Origin: Chthonomonas calidirosea
GTDB taxonomy: Bacteria > Armatimonadota > Fimbriimonadia > Fimbriimonadales > Fimbriimonadaceae
NCBI GenBank assembly: GCA_945882415.1
Contig: CAMCWC010000004.1
Coordinates: 1 to 64,000 of the forward strand
Direction: 5' to 3'
Length of the DNA stretch: 64,000 nucleotides
Shown here: positions 27,004 to 35,810 of the stretch, piece after piece
Position numbering within the stretch: the stretch's first letter is position 1
Layout: every line of letters begins with the position of its first letter
Made by a program: the position numbers and the translations under genes
Notes under the pieces: model-generated
What the model saw: the letters and a program-made list of their open reading frames with translations, nothing else
Databases searched by the model: none
What the model was told of the DNA's origin: nothing

Positions 27004-28473
27004 ATGACAATGATGACTCACCTTTTAGCTGGTAGCAGCTTCGCCATCGGCGCCCTCTCGATTTTTGGACTCCCACAAACTCCCGCGCCGCAAGAGCCGA
27101 TTGCCGTTCAGATCGACCTTTCGAAGACGCACCAGCCGATGCTCGGCTTCGGCGGAACCCAGACCTACAACGGCGACGCGGTGCTCGCTTACGGCGAGCG
27201 CGACCGGGTCTACCGCGCCCTTTTTTCGGACCTCAAACTCGACTTTCTCCGGCTCCGAAACTTCCACGACTATCCGGGCCAGCAGGCGACGTTTGAGAAC
27301 ATGCTCCGCGACTATGTTGCCGGAGCGACGAAGTACAGCGACGCGGCATCTCGCGGGAAAAAGGGACAGGTCAAGCTGCTCTTTACGTCGTGGTCGCCGC
27401 CGGGACGCCTCAAGAACAACGGATTGCTGAGCGGGCGATCCGACGGGACAGACAAAGGACTCGCCAATGTCACCCTGAAGCGAGGTACCGACGGGAAGTA
27501 CGTCTACGGCGAGTTCGCCGAGTGGTGGAAGGAGAGTCTGCTGAAGTTCAAATCAGTCACTGGTCGCTTGCCCGACCTGATAACCCTGCAAAACGAGCTC
27601 GACATCGCGGTTGCGTACGAAGGCTGCGAGTTCCTCGCGACCGAAGGGAAGACGCCAGAAGGTTACGAAATGGCAGGCTACGCGGAAACCCTAACTGCAA
27701 CCCATGCCGTGCTCAAGAAAGAGTTCGGCGCCGCCATGCCGGGAATCACTGGCCCAGAAACGTTTACGATTCGGCTAGACAGCGGCGATTCGCAGGTAAA
27801 GCGGCTGCTTGATCCCGAGACGGACGCCGGTAAGAAGGCACTTGGACTGTTGCAGAACATCTCGTTCCACATCTACGGAAACGGGGCAGAAGAGGCATCC
27901 CCTACCAAGTACCGCACCGCGCTTGCCCGATTGAAAGGAGTCTATGGCGAAACCGCCCGCCAGAAGCCCTTCATGCAAACCGAGTTTCTAGAAGGAGTCG
28001 ACATGGTTCAGCAGGCGAGCATGATCTCGGATGCTTTCGCATTTGGCGACGTGAGCGCTTACTTTGTGTGGATCGCCGCGCGAGGCGTGCACCAGCCTGG
28101 AAATGCGTTGGTCTACTACAACCAGCTGGATGGCAGCGTCGAGCGGCGAGGCCGGTTCTATGCGATCAAGCACTTTTCGAACTTCATCGGTGCAGGCTGG
28201 CATCGAGTCGATGCTTCGACAACTGATGCAGATGTCCGCGTCTCGGCTTACAAAAAGGATGACAATTCGGAGGCGGCCCTTGTCCTGGTGAATCCGGGAA
28301 CCAAGCCGTTGACTTTTAAGTTGCCACCCGCAGCATCCGGGTTCAAAAATCCCAAGCTATATCGATCAACTGAAACGGAAGCGGGAGAGAAGTTCCGCGA
28401 GCTAGGCGAGGTCAAAGATGGCGTGGTCACGCTTCCGGGCCGGGGCGTCGCAACGCTGCATTGGGAGAAATAA
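27004..28473 (+). CDS. Glycoside hydrolase family 30, secreted
   Basis: A roughly 489-residue enzyme with an N-terminal signal (MTHLLAGSSFAIGALS). The (beta/alpha)8 barrel has the GH30 signs: GFGGTQTYNGD near 50, the acid/base glutamate in LQNELD and the nucleophile in MQTEFLEG. A C-terminal beta-sandwich ends with GRGVATLHWEK. GH30 includes glucuronoxylanases and glucosylceramidases; the CE15 and GH8 neighbours favour xylan. GTG 27001, ATG 27004 and ATG 27013 are all possible starts. The CE15 gene starts two bases after its stop. Confidence 0.88.
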   Translation: MTMMTHLLAGSSFAIGALSIFGLPQTPAPQEPIAVQIDLSKTHQPMLGFGGTQTYNGDAVLAYGERDRVYRALFSDLKLDFLRLRNFHDYPGQQATFENMLRDYVAGATKYSDAASRGKKGQVKLLFTSWSPPGRLKNNGLLSGRSDGTDKGLANVTLKRGTDGKYVYGEFAEWWKESLLKFKSVTGRLPDLITLQNELDIAVAYEGCEFLATEGKTPEGYEMAGYAETLTATHAVLKKEFGAAMPGITGPETFTIRLDSGDSQVKRLLDPETDAGKKALGLLQNISFHIYGNGAEEASPTKYRTALARLKGVYGETARQKPFMQTEFLEGVDMVQQASMISDAFAFGDVSAYFVWIAARGVHQPGNALVYYNQLDGSVERRGRFYAIKHFSNFIGAGWHRVDASTTDADVRVSAYKKDDNSEAALVLVNPGTKPLTFKLPPAASGFKNPKLYRSTETEAGEKFRELGEVKDGVVTLPGRGVATLHWEK

Positions 28474-28474
28474 G

Positions 28475-29773
28475 ATGCTAACGCCAATCCTGTTTATCGC
28501 CATGGCTCAAGGTCAAAACGGGCGCGCGGCCACCGAAGCAGACCATGCGCTGCTGCTGAAAACGCTCAACATCACTTCGCTTCGTGGCGGTGCGGACGGC
28601 ATGAATCCGAATGCACCCAACGCGGCGAATACGGACGAGAGCAAGGCCAATCCGTACCCCAACATCCCGCCGCTCCTCACTTTCGCCAACGGCAAACCAG
28701 TGAAATCGGCCCGAGATTGGTCTCGCCGACGGGCAGAGATTGCCGAGCTTCTAGATCGGGAAATCTACGGACGAACCCCGAAGAACTTGCCAAAAGTCGA
28801 GTGGACGGTGGAATCGGAAGCGGACACAACGGTCGGTGGATTCGAGACCAAGACCAAGAAGTTGGTCGGGAAAGTCGATAACCGGGGGTACCCGGCCATC
28901 GAAGTCAATATCCGCATGACCCTGGTCACGCCGCGGCAAGCCAAAAAAGTGCCGGTGATCATGGAGTTCGGCTTCTCCTTCCCCCAACGTCCCGGCGCGC
29001 CGACTCCGCCGGTCCCCGAGTGGCAGTCGATGGTCATCAAGGAAGGCTGGGGCTTCGCGATTCTTGAGCCCGGCTCGTATCAAGCGGACAACGGCGGCGG
29101 CCTTCGCGCGGGAATCATCGGTCTCGTTAACAAGGGCGAGCCAAGAAAGCCAGAGGATTGGGGCGCGCTCAAGGCATGGGGCTGGGGCGCTTCGAGAGCG
29201 CTGGACTACTTGGAGCGAGACCCACAGACCGACGCCAAGCGCGTCGTGATTGAGGGCCTTTCGCGATATGGCAAAGCAGCCGCAGTGACCATGGCCTACG
29301 AGCCGCGTTTCGCCATCGGATTCATTGGATCGTCCGGTCAAGGCGGGGTAAAAATCTGGCGCCGCAACTCGGGCGAACAGGTCGAGAACGTCGCTTCAAG
29401 TGGCGAGTACCACTGGATGGCCGGGAACTACGTCAAGTACGCGGGGCCGCTGACACCCGGAGATATGCCGGTAGACGGCCACCAACTTCTTGCCATGAGC
29501 GCGCCGAGACCGGCCTTCGTCGGCGTCGGCAGCCCACGCGTGGAAGGCACTTGGATCGACAGCCGCGGCACTTTCATCGCAACCCAGCTCGCATCACCCG
29601 TCTGGGAACTGCTCGGCAAGAAAGGGCTCTCGGCCACCGAAATGCCGCCAGAAGGCACCCCTGCGCAAGCAGGCGATCTCGCCTTTAGCCAACACACCGG
29701 CGGCCACACCAACGGCCCCAACTGGGCAAACTTCATCGCCTTCGCCAAGCGGTACTTCGATCAGAGACGCTGA
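28475..29773 (+). CDS. Carbohydrate esterase family 15 (glucuronoyl esterase-like)
   Basis: A 432-residue protein with a short signal (MLTPILFIAMAQG). The nucleophile motif GLSRYGKAA, the oxyanion-side sequence SSGQGG and the late histidine in SQHTGGHT match CE15, which cleaves ester links between glucuronic acid on xylan and lignin alcohols. DMPVDGHQLLAMSAPRP is also typical. The ribosome site GGGAG precedes ATG 28475. It forms an operon with the GH30 gene. The CE15 family call is good; the exact substrate is inferred. Confidence 0.87.
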   Translation: MLTPILFIAMAQGQNGRAATEADHALLLKTLNITSLRGGADGMNPNAPNAANTDESKANPYPNIPPLLTFANGKPVKSARDWSRRRAEIAELLDREIYGRTPKNLPKVEWTVESEADTTVGGFETKTKKLVGKVDNRGYPAIEVNIRMTLVTPRQAKKVPVIMEFGFSFPQRPGAPTPPVPEWQSMVIKEGWGFAILEPGSYQADNGGGLRAGIIGLVNKGEPRKPEDWGALKAWGWGASRALDYLERDPQTDAKRVVIEGLSRYGKAAAVTMAYEPRFAIGFIGSSGQGGVKIWRRNSGEQVENVASSGEYHWMAGNYVKYAGPLTPGDMPVDGHQLLAMSAPRPAFVGVGSPRVEGTWIDSRGTFIATQLASPVWELLGKKGLSATEMPPEGTPAQAGDLAFSQHTGGHTNGPNWANFIAFAKRYFDQRR

Positions 29774-29784
29774 GCTTAGTGATC

Positions 29785-29826
29785 AGGAGATGGATCGAAT
29801 TGAGCGGTATTCTCAATTCGATTCAT
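29785..29826 (+). promoter_or_regulatory. Shine-Dalgarno separated from hen1 start by a hairpin
   Basis: AGGAG at 29785-29789 is the only good ribosome site before hen1, but it is 35 bases upstream of the ATG at 29825. Between them ATGGATCGAATTGAG (29790-29804) and CTCAATTCGATTCAT (29812-29826) form an inverted repeat of 15 positions, 14 matched and the other a G-U in RNA, with loop CGGTATT. The right arm includes the first two bases of the start codon. Folded, the helix brings AGGAG next to the start; fully paired it also covers the AT of the ATG. Confidence 0.65.
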
Positions 29827-31168
29827 GCTCCTCATCCGCACCGATTATCGACCGGCAACTGACTTGGGCTTTCTGTTGCACAAGCATCCGGGGCGGATGC
29901 ATGTTGCGGAGATGCCGTTCGGCACGGCGCGCCTGCTCTTTACGGAAGCCAGCGATGAAGCTTGTGCCGTGGCGGTCATCGTCGAGATTGACCCAATTGG
30001 ATTGGTGCGTGGCAGCGGCACGAATGGACAAGATCAGTACGTTAACGATCGTCCATACGTGGCTTCGTCGTATCTCTCAAGCACTTTGGTCGAGTTCTTT
30101 TCTACCGCGATGTCGGGCCGCAGCAAGGAGCGACCCGAGCTCGCTGCGATACCGATTCCGCTTGAATTCCAAATTCCGGCCATTCGTTGCCGGGGCGGGG
30201 AAGGATTCCTACGGAGCCTGTTCGAGCCTCTGGGTTATGTCGTGACCTGTGAGCCACTTGGCTCCGGCAGCCTGTTTGCGGTGACTCTCAAAGGGGAAGT
30301 TCGCATTGCCGAAGCATTGCTACACCTCACCGTACTCGTACCGGTTCTGGACGATGATAAACACTACTTTGTCGACCAGACGGAAATCGACAAGTTGTTT
30401 CGGCGAGGCGCTGGCTGGCTCTCGGCGCATCCAAAAAGCGAGGAGATCACGCGCCGGTACTTAAAGCATCAGGGGCGGCTTACCCGCGAGGCACTGACTC
30501 GACTTGCTGAACTCGATGGTTTTCCCGAGACGGAAGAGGAACCGGAATTCATTGCCCGGCAAGATCGCCCGAACCTGCATGATGCCCGGCTCGATACGGT
30601 CGCCGCCGAAATCATCGCCTCTGGTGCCTCAAGAATCCTGGACCTCGGGTGCGGGGAAGGAAAACTCATTCAGCGCCTGATGAAAAGTCCGCAAATCTCG
30701 GAAATCGTTGGAGTGGACATCTCGGTCCAGGTTCTGGAGTCGGCAAAGCGACGACTTCGTCTGGGTGAAGTCATGGACAAAGTTCACGAAAAGGTGCGGC
30801 TGGTCCACGGCTCTCTCACCTACCGAGACCAAGCGCTTTCTGGCTACGATGCGGCTGCCCTCGTTGAGGTTATCGAGCATTTGGATGCCTATCGACTCGA
30901 GAGTCTCGGGAAGGTGGTTTTCGGGGAAATGGCCCCGAAAACCGTGGTAGTGACGACGCCAAACTCCGAGTACAACGTCTTGTTCCCAGGCTTAGCAGCT
31001 GGAAAGTTCAGGCATCCCGACCATCGTTTCGAGTGGACGCGGGCGCAGTTTAACGCGTGGTGCGAAGACCTCGGGCAGCGCTGGGGCTACCGATTCCGCA
31101 CGGAGCCAGTAGGACCCGTGTTCGAAGATCTTGGCGCCCCGACCCAAATGGCGGTGTTCTCCCGATGA
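29825..31168 (+). CDS. hen1: Bacterial Hen1, 3'-terminal RNA ribose 2'-O-methyltransferase
   Basis: A 447-residue protein of the bacterial RNA-repair system. The N-terminal half matches the Hen1_N (ligase-activating) domain. The C-terminal methyltransferase has the SAM site ILDLGCGEGKL (about 272-282) and the metal-binding motif EVIEHLD, with TTPNSEYN and RHPDHRFEW downstream giving the further histidine ligands. Bacterial Hen1 methylates the 2'-OH at the 3' end of cleaved RNA so that repaired molecules resist being cut again. Its stop overlaps pnkp as ATGA. The call is secure. Confidence 0.95.
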   Translation: MLLIRTDYRPATDLGFLLHKHPGRMHVAEMPFGTARLLFTEASDEACAVAVIVEIDPIGLVRGSGTNGQDQYVNDRPYVASSYLSSTLVEFFSTAMSGRSKERPELAAIPIPLEFQIPAIRCRGGEGFLRSLFEPLGYVVTCEPLGSGSLFAVTLKGEVRIAEALLHLTVLVPVLDDDKHYFVDQTEIDKLFRRGAGWLSAHPKSEEITRRYLKHQGRLTREALTRLAELDGFPETEEEPEFIARQDRPNLHDARLDTVAAEIIASGASRILDLGCGEGKLIQRLMKSPQISEIVGVDISVQVLESAKRRLRLGEVMDKVHEKVRLVHGSLTYRDQALSGYDAAALVEVIEHLDAYRLESLGKVVFGEMAPKTVVVTTPNSEYNVLFPGLAAGKFRHPDHRFEWTRAQFNAWCEDLGQRWGYRFRTEPVGPVFEDLGAPTQMAVFSR

Positions 31169-33714
31169 ACGTGAAAATACCGAACCTGTCCCTCGTCGTC
31201 CTGATCGGGACTTCGGGAAGCGGTAAATCGACTTTCGCACGTAAGCAGTTCCTGCCCACGGAAACCGTTTCCAGCGATCAATGTCGTTCGTTGATTTCTG
31301 ATAATGAGAACGACGTCACCGTTACGAAGGAGGCATTCGAACTCGTTCACTACATGATCGCGAAGCGCCTGAAGCTCGGCAAGTTCACCGTGGTCGATGC
31401 CACAAACGTTCAATCTTCCGCGCGGAAACCGCTGGTCGATCTTGCGAAGCAGTTTCACGTGCTGCCCGTTGCCATCGTCTTCAAAGTCCCAGAATCGGTT
31501 TGCCAACAACGGAACGATCAGCGCACCGATCGAAACATGGGCGGGCATGTCATCCGGAACCAGAACCGGGACTTGCTTCAATCCATCCGCTCGCTCAAGC
31601 GTGAAGGCTTTCGGCACATCTTTGTCCTGGATTCGGTAGCGGAGATTGATTCCGTCACGATTGAGAGAACCCCGCTTTGGAACGATCGCCGAAGCGATCA
31701 CGGTCCGTTTGACATCATCGGAGACGTCCACGGTTGCCTAGATGAGCTTCTGGAGTTGCTGCATCAGCTGGGCTACACGGTCACTGATTCGGAACTGTCT
31801 GCTCCAGACGGTCGGAAAGCCGTGTTCCTTGGCGACCTCGTGGACCGCGGTCCCGCCTCGCCCCAAGTTGTCCTCCTGGTAAAGCGAATGGTCGAAGCTG
31901 GTCTCGCGATTGGCGTGCCAGGAAACCACGATTCCAAGCTCGTCAAAAAGCTCTCGGGACGAGACGTAAACATCGGTCATGGCCTCGAACAGACCTTAGA
32001 ACAACTCAGCCACGAAACTCCGGCAGTCCACCGGGAGATTCGCGAGTTCTTGGATTCATTGGTCAGCCACTACGTGCTGGACGGCGGGAAGTTGGTGGTC
32101 GCCCATGCCGGTATGCGCGAGGACATGCAGGGTCGCGGGTCGGGAGCGGTTCGAGACTTCGCGCTCTACGGCGAGACCACCGGCGAAACCGATGAGTTCG
32201 GCCTGCCCGTGCGCGTGAAGTGGGCCGAAGAGTATCGAGGAAGCGCGATGGTCGTGTACGGGCACACCCCCGTTCCGCAACCCAAGTTCCTGAACAATAC
32301 GGTTTGCATCGATACGGGATGCGTGTTTGGCGGAAAGCTGACGGCGTTGCGATATCCAGAAATGGAGTTTGTTTCGGTCGACGCGAAAGAGACGTACTGC
32401 GAACCCGTTCGGCCGGTTGTGTCCCCGGACTCGGAAGAGCAGTTCGGAACCGCTCAGCAAGCGCACGACTCGCTCCTCGACATTGCAGATGTTCGTGGGC
32501 GTCAGCACGTTCTCTGCGACGGCTTCGGCACGGTGATCATTCCCGAAGAGAATGCCGCCGCCGCGATGGAAATCATGAGCCGCTTCGGCGCAGATCCTCG
32601 TTGGCTGGTCTATCTGCCGCCAACGATGAGTCCAGCGGAGACCTCCGATCTGCCTGACTATCTAGTGCACCCGGCAGAGGTGCTGAGCTACTTCCGAAAG
32701 CAAGGCGCGACCCACGTGGTGGCCGAAGAAAAGCACATGGGTTCGCGATCGGTAGTCGTGGTTGGGAAAGACGCCGAGGCGATTCGGCGCAAATTTGGCG
32801 TGGACGGTGGTCTGGGCGTGGTTTTGTCGCGTTCTGGTCGTCGATTCTTTGATGAAATTGAACTGGAGCAAGCTCTACTCGCCCGTTTATCAAACGCGAT
32901 GGACCGTGCAGGATTTTGGTCTGACCTCCGAACCGATTGGGCGGTCCTTGATACAGAGCTGATGCCGTGGAACGCGAAGGCGCAGCAGCTCATCCAATCC
33001 CAATACGCGCCCGTTCGGGACGGAGCCACTGCTAGCCTATCTGCTCGGCGCGACTGGATTGCGGCAGCCGCCGCCCGCCTGCCCGAAGTGGATTTGTCAG
33101 AACTGCAGGCAAAAACGGACTTCCAGCTCGATGCCGCGCAACGGTTTGGCGAGGCCTTTTCGAGATACTGCTGGCCCGTCGAAAAGTTGGAGGATTACAA
33201 ACTTGCGCCTTTCCATATCCTGGCCACCGAAGGTGCCGTGCACTTCGACAAGAATCACGAGTGGCACATGCAGACCATCGCAGCATTCGGCGCTGAAGAT
33301 GCGGCGGTACTACGAGCCACGCCATGGCGAAAGGTTGACCTTTCGAACGCCGAAGAATGTGAAAGCCTGATCGACTGGTGGATAACCCACACGAATGCCG
33401 GTGGCGAAGGAATGGTGATCAAACCGTTGGACTTTATCCACAAAGGGAAGAACGGCATGATTCAGCCAGCCCTCAAATGTCGAGGTCGGGAGTACCTGCG
33501 CATCATCTACGGTCCCGAGTATTTGCTTCCCGAGAATCTAGAGCGACTTCGGAAGCGAGGACTCTCCAAGAAGCGATCGCTCGCCCTCCGCGAGTTTAAC
33601 CTCGGACTCGAGGGCCTGCGTCGATTCGTCGCGGGTCAACCGTTACGCAAAGTCCACCAATGCGCGTTCGGCGTATTGGCGCTCGAGAGCGAACCGGTTG
33701 ACCCTCGACTTTAA
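31165..33714 (+). CDS. pnkp: Polynucleotide kinase-phosphatase-ligase of RNA repair
   Basis: An 849-residue, three-domain enzyme. The kinase P-loop GTSGSGKST is at 15-23. The metallophosphatase has GDVHGCLDEL near 184, GDLVDRG near 224 and GNHD near 252. The ligase/adenylyltransferase carries its nucleotide-binding lysine in EEKHMGSRS near 523. It trims the 2',3'-cyclic phosphate, phosphorylates the 5'-OH and, with Hen1, seals cleaved RNA such as tRNA cut by ribotoxins. I start at the ATG overlapping the hen1 stop. No standalone toxin is adjacent. Confidence 0.95.
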   Translation: MNVKIPNLSLVVLIGTSGSGKSTFARKQFLPTETVSSDQCRSLISDNENDVTVTKEAFELVHYMIAKRLKLGKFTVVDATNVQSSARKPLVDLAKQFHVLPVAIVFKVPESVCQQRNDQRTDRNMGGHVIRNQNRDLLQSIRSLKREGFRHIFVLDSVAEIDSVTIERTPLWNDRRSDHGPFDIIGDVHGCLDELLELLHQLGYTVTDSELSAPDGRKAVFLGDLVDRGPASPQVVLLVKRMVEAGLAIGVPGNHDSKLVKKLSGRDVNIGHGLEQTLEQLSHETPAVHREIREFLDSLVSHYVLDGGKLVVAHAGMREDMQGRGSGAVRDFALYGETTGETDEFGLPVRVKWAEEYRGSAMVVYGHTPVPQPKFLNNTVCIDTGCVFGGKLTALRYPEMEFVSVDAKETYCEPVRPVVSPDSEEQFGTAQQAHDSLLDIADVRGRQHVLCDGFGTVIIPEENAAAAMEIMSRFGADPRWLVYLPPTMSPAETSDLPDYLVHPAEVLSYFRKQGATHVVAEEKHMGSRSVVVVGKDAEAIRRKFGVDGGLGVVLSRSGRRFFDEIELEQALLARLSNAMDRAGFWSDLRTDWAVLDTELMPWNAKAQQLIQSQYAPVRDGATASLSARRDWIAAAAARLPEVDLSELQAKTDFQLDAAQRFGEAFSRYCWPVEKLEDYKLAPFHILATEGAVHFDKNHEWHMQTIAAFGAEDAAVLRATPWRKVDLSNAEECESLIDWWITHTNAGGEGMVIKPLDFIHKGKNGMIQPALKCRGREYLRIIYGPEYLLPENLERLRKRGLSKKRSLALREFNLGLEGLRRFVAGQPLRKVHQCAFGVLALESEPVDPRL

Positions 33715-33721
33715 CTTCGTT

Positions 33722-35806
33722 TCATTCGAGCACAAAGTACGTCCAGCCTTGGGCTGGGACCGTGGTCGAGAAGGTTGCTGAGCCGGTCTTGGTGTTCAAG
33801 GTTTTCGGCTTTGCTTCCTTCTCACGAATTCGGACTGAACTTGGACTGCCCGCATAGTAAAGGGGCACCGTTATGGTTTCGGTTCGGGCGGCGGACGTTG
33901 GGTTGTAAACAACGAGCATCGCTTTCTCCTTCAGATTCGGATTCGCATGGAGAACGTAGTCCAGCTGACGGCCATCGGGACGGCGAAGGTGAACAACGTC
34001 GGACTCAAGAATCTGCCGGTACCGCTTAAACCAAGCGACCATTCGCTGCACCATCGCTTTCGTCTCGGGTGCGTCATACAGCCGAAGACCTCGCCAGCAT
34101 GCTTGCGCGCCGTAACCGAGCGTGTTGGCAAAGTGCAATTCGTAATCGCTAAGGTGTTCTTTGAGCGGTTCAATCGTCGCGGCCGCTCCGCCGCCTTGGT
34201 ATTCAACCAAAGGCACGAACATCCAACCCATCGACGGCGCTTTGTCAAAGGTGCCGTCGAACAGGTTCTGCCGGGAATGAAGGTGCTGCTGATTGCGGGG
34301 AAGGGACCAGTTGGTCTCCCGGTAGCCCATGCCAGTTTTGTTGGAACCCGCGAGGAAGTAGTAGTCCGGCACGTTCAGGTAGATGTCCCGCTCTCGGCAC
34401 CAAGCGTAGAACTCTTCGATTTTCGCGTACTGCTTCCACTGTGAATCGGCAAGGTCACGGTGGCCCGGATGCGAGGTTGACGCGCATGGGTCGCCAGGAT
34501 AAGAGCCATCGTGCTCCAGCACCCGGAACCCGGTCCCCTCAAGAAACTTCTGAACCCGCTCGAAGTAGCCAACGCCCCATTTGCTGCAGAGGCAGGGCGA
34601 GTTTCCGAAGATCGCACCGCCCGTTTTGCCAGTTTTGGGGTTGATCACGTCATTCTCGTCATCGATCCGCCTACTGGCCAACAAGGAGTACCCGCCGAGC
34701 CGGAGTCCCTTGGACTCTGCGTAATCGTTCAAAGCCCGATACTTGGCGATGCTTGCCGGTGAGACATCTTCCATGTCGAGGCCGCTTCCGAAGCTCAGGA
34801 TGACCAGCTCAAATCCACATTCGGCGGCTTGATCGATCGCCTCGCGAACGGCCTTATCTTCCACCGTTCGGATATGCAGGATGAGTGGATTGTCCTCGAC
34901 CCAGGGCGCGAGTTTTCGAAACATTGTGCGAACGCTTCGGCTGCGCCGGTCGCGCTCTTCCGTGTCGTGCAGCATCACATAGGACCGGAGTGAGTTCAGC
35001 GTCTTTCCGGGAGCAAGATCGACTCCCGGACCGATTGGAGGATGCACGTCGAGCACGCAGGGCGTTAACCGTTCGTAATTCACCTGGGTCTCAAAGCCAG
35101 GATCCACTTCCCAGTGGACGGCCTTGTTGGCCCCCTCGACCGTCATCCCGCCAAACGCCATGCTGGTCGCAACCGTGACGTTCGGCAGTCGCCAGCGATT
35201 GATCATGTCCACGGAGCTCTCGCCCTCAACCACGCTGAGCCGCTCGGAGGAGAACTTATCGACCCGAACGGACGTTTCGCTGATGTTCTTGAGGCTGATT
35301 TGCTTGCCGATGACCGGCAAGTTATCGTAAATTTCGAGGCGAACCTTTGCCTCCAAGCTGGTCGACTTGAAGGTGAGCAGAACCCCTTTGCCCTTCGGCG
35401 GCCAGCTTTGGCCAGGCATCGACTTGTAAGGAATTGGCTTGTCCACCGGACAAACTTCGATACTCGAAAGCGCCATTGCGTTGCTCGCCGGCTTCAACTG
35501 AGCGATCCACTCCTCAAGGAGATAGGCCCGATTAGGTGGCGACGTTGAGCCACCAATCAGAATTTCCTTCCCATCGACGATAAGCTTGCCTTCCGGCTCA
35601 ACCGATCTCAAGAACTCTTGGGAAGTGTCGATGCGCCGAAAGCTGGTCGAGGAAACGAAAGGCGCAATCCGGAGGCGACGTTCCACCAAGCCGTTCGTCA
35701 GGACGACTTCTGTATCAGTGCGAACGATTTTTGCCGGATAGCTTGCTCCCAGCAACCAATCAATGGCCGGAAGCGGTTCGAAGTTTGAGACCGTGGATAG
35801 CAGCAT
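33722..35806 (-). CDS. GH36/alpha-galactosidase-like protein
   Basis: A 694-residue protein with an N-terminal beta-supersandwich, a central TIM-barrel-like part (LGGYSLLASRRID, then a catalytic-Asp candidate in VLEHDGSYPGDP) and a C-terminal beta domain (MLVVYNPT, GWTYFVLE). This order is like GH36-type alpha-galactosidases, but similarity is by architecture and a few motifs, so the reaction is unsure. No signal peptide is visible. It follows the CE7-like gene by four bases, in a leftward GH8-CE7-GH36 unit. Confidence 0.68.
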   Translation of the reverse strand: MLLSTVSNFEPLPAIDWLLGASYPAKIVRTDTEVVLTNGLVERRLRIAPFVSSTSFRRIDTSQEFLRSVEPEGKLIVDGKEILIGGSTSPPNRAYLLEEWIAQLKPASNAMALSSIEVCPVDKPIPYKSMPGQSWPPKGKGVLLTFKSTSLEAKVRLEIYDNLPVIGKQISLKNISETSVRVDKFSSERLSVVEGESSVDMINRWRLPNVTVATSMAFGGMTVEGANKAVHWEVDPGFETQVNYERLTPCVLDVHPPIGPGVDLAPGKTLNSLRSYVMLHDTEERDRRSRSVRTMFRKLAPWVEDNPLILHIRTVEDKAVREAIDQAAECGFELVILSFGSGLDMEDVSPASIAKYRALNDYAESKGLRLGGYSLLASRRIDDENDVINPKTGKTGGAIFGNSPCLCSKWGVGYFERVQKFLEGTGFRVLEHDGSYPGDPCASTSHPGHRDLADSQWKQYAKIEEFYAWCRERDIYLNVPDYYFLAGSNKTGMGYRETNWSLPRNQQHLHSRQNLFDGTFDKAPSMGWMFVPLVEYQGGGAAATIEPLKEHLSDYELHFANTLGYGAQACWRGLRLYDAPETKAMVQRMVAWFKRYRQILESDVVHLRRPDGRQLDYVLHANPNLKEKAMLVVYNPTSAARTETITVPLYYAGSPSSVRIREKEAKPKTLNTKTGSATFSTTVPAQGWTYFVLE

Positions 35807-35810
35807 TGGA

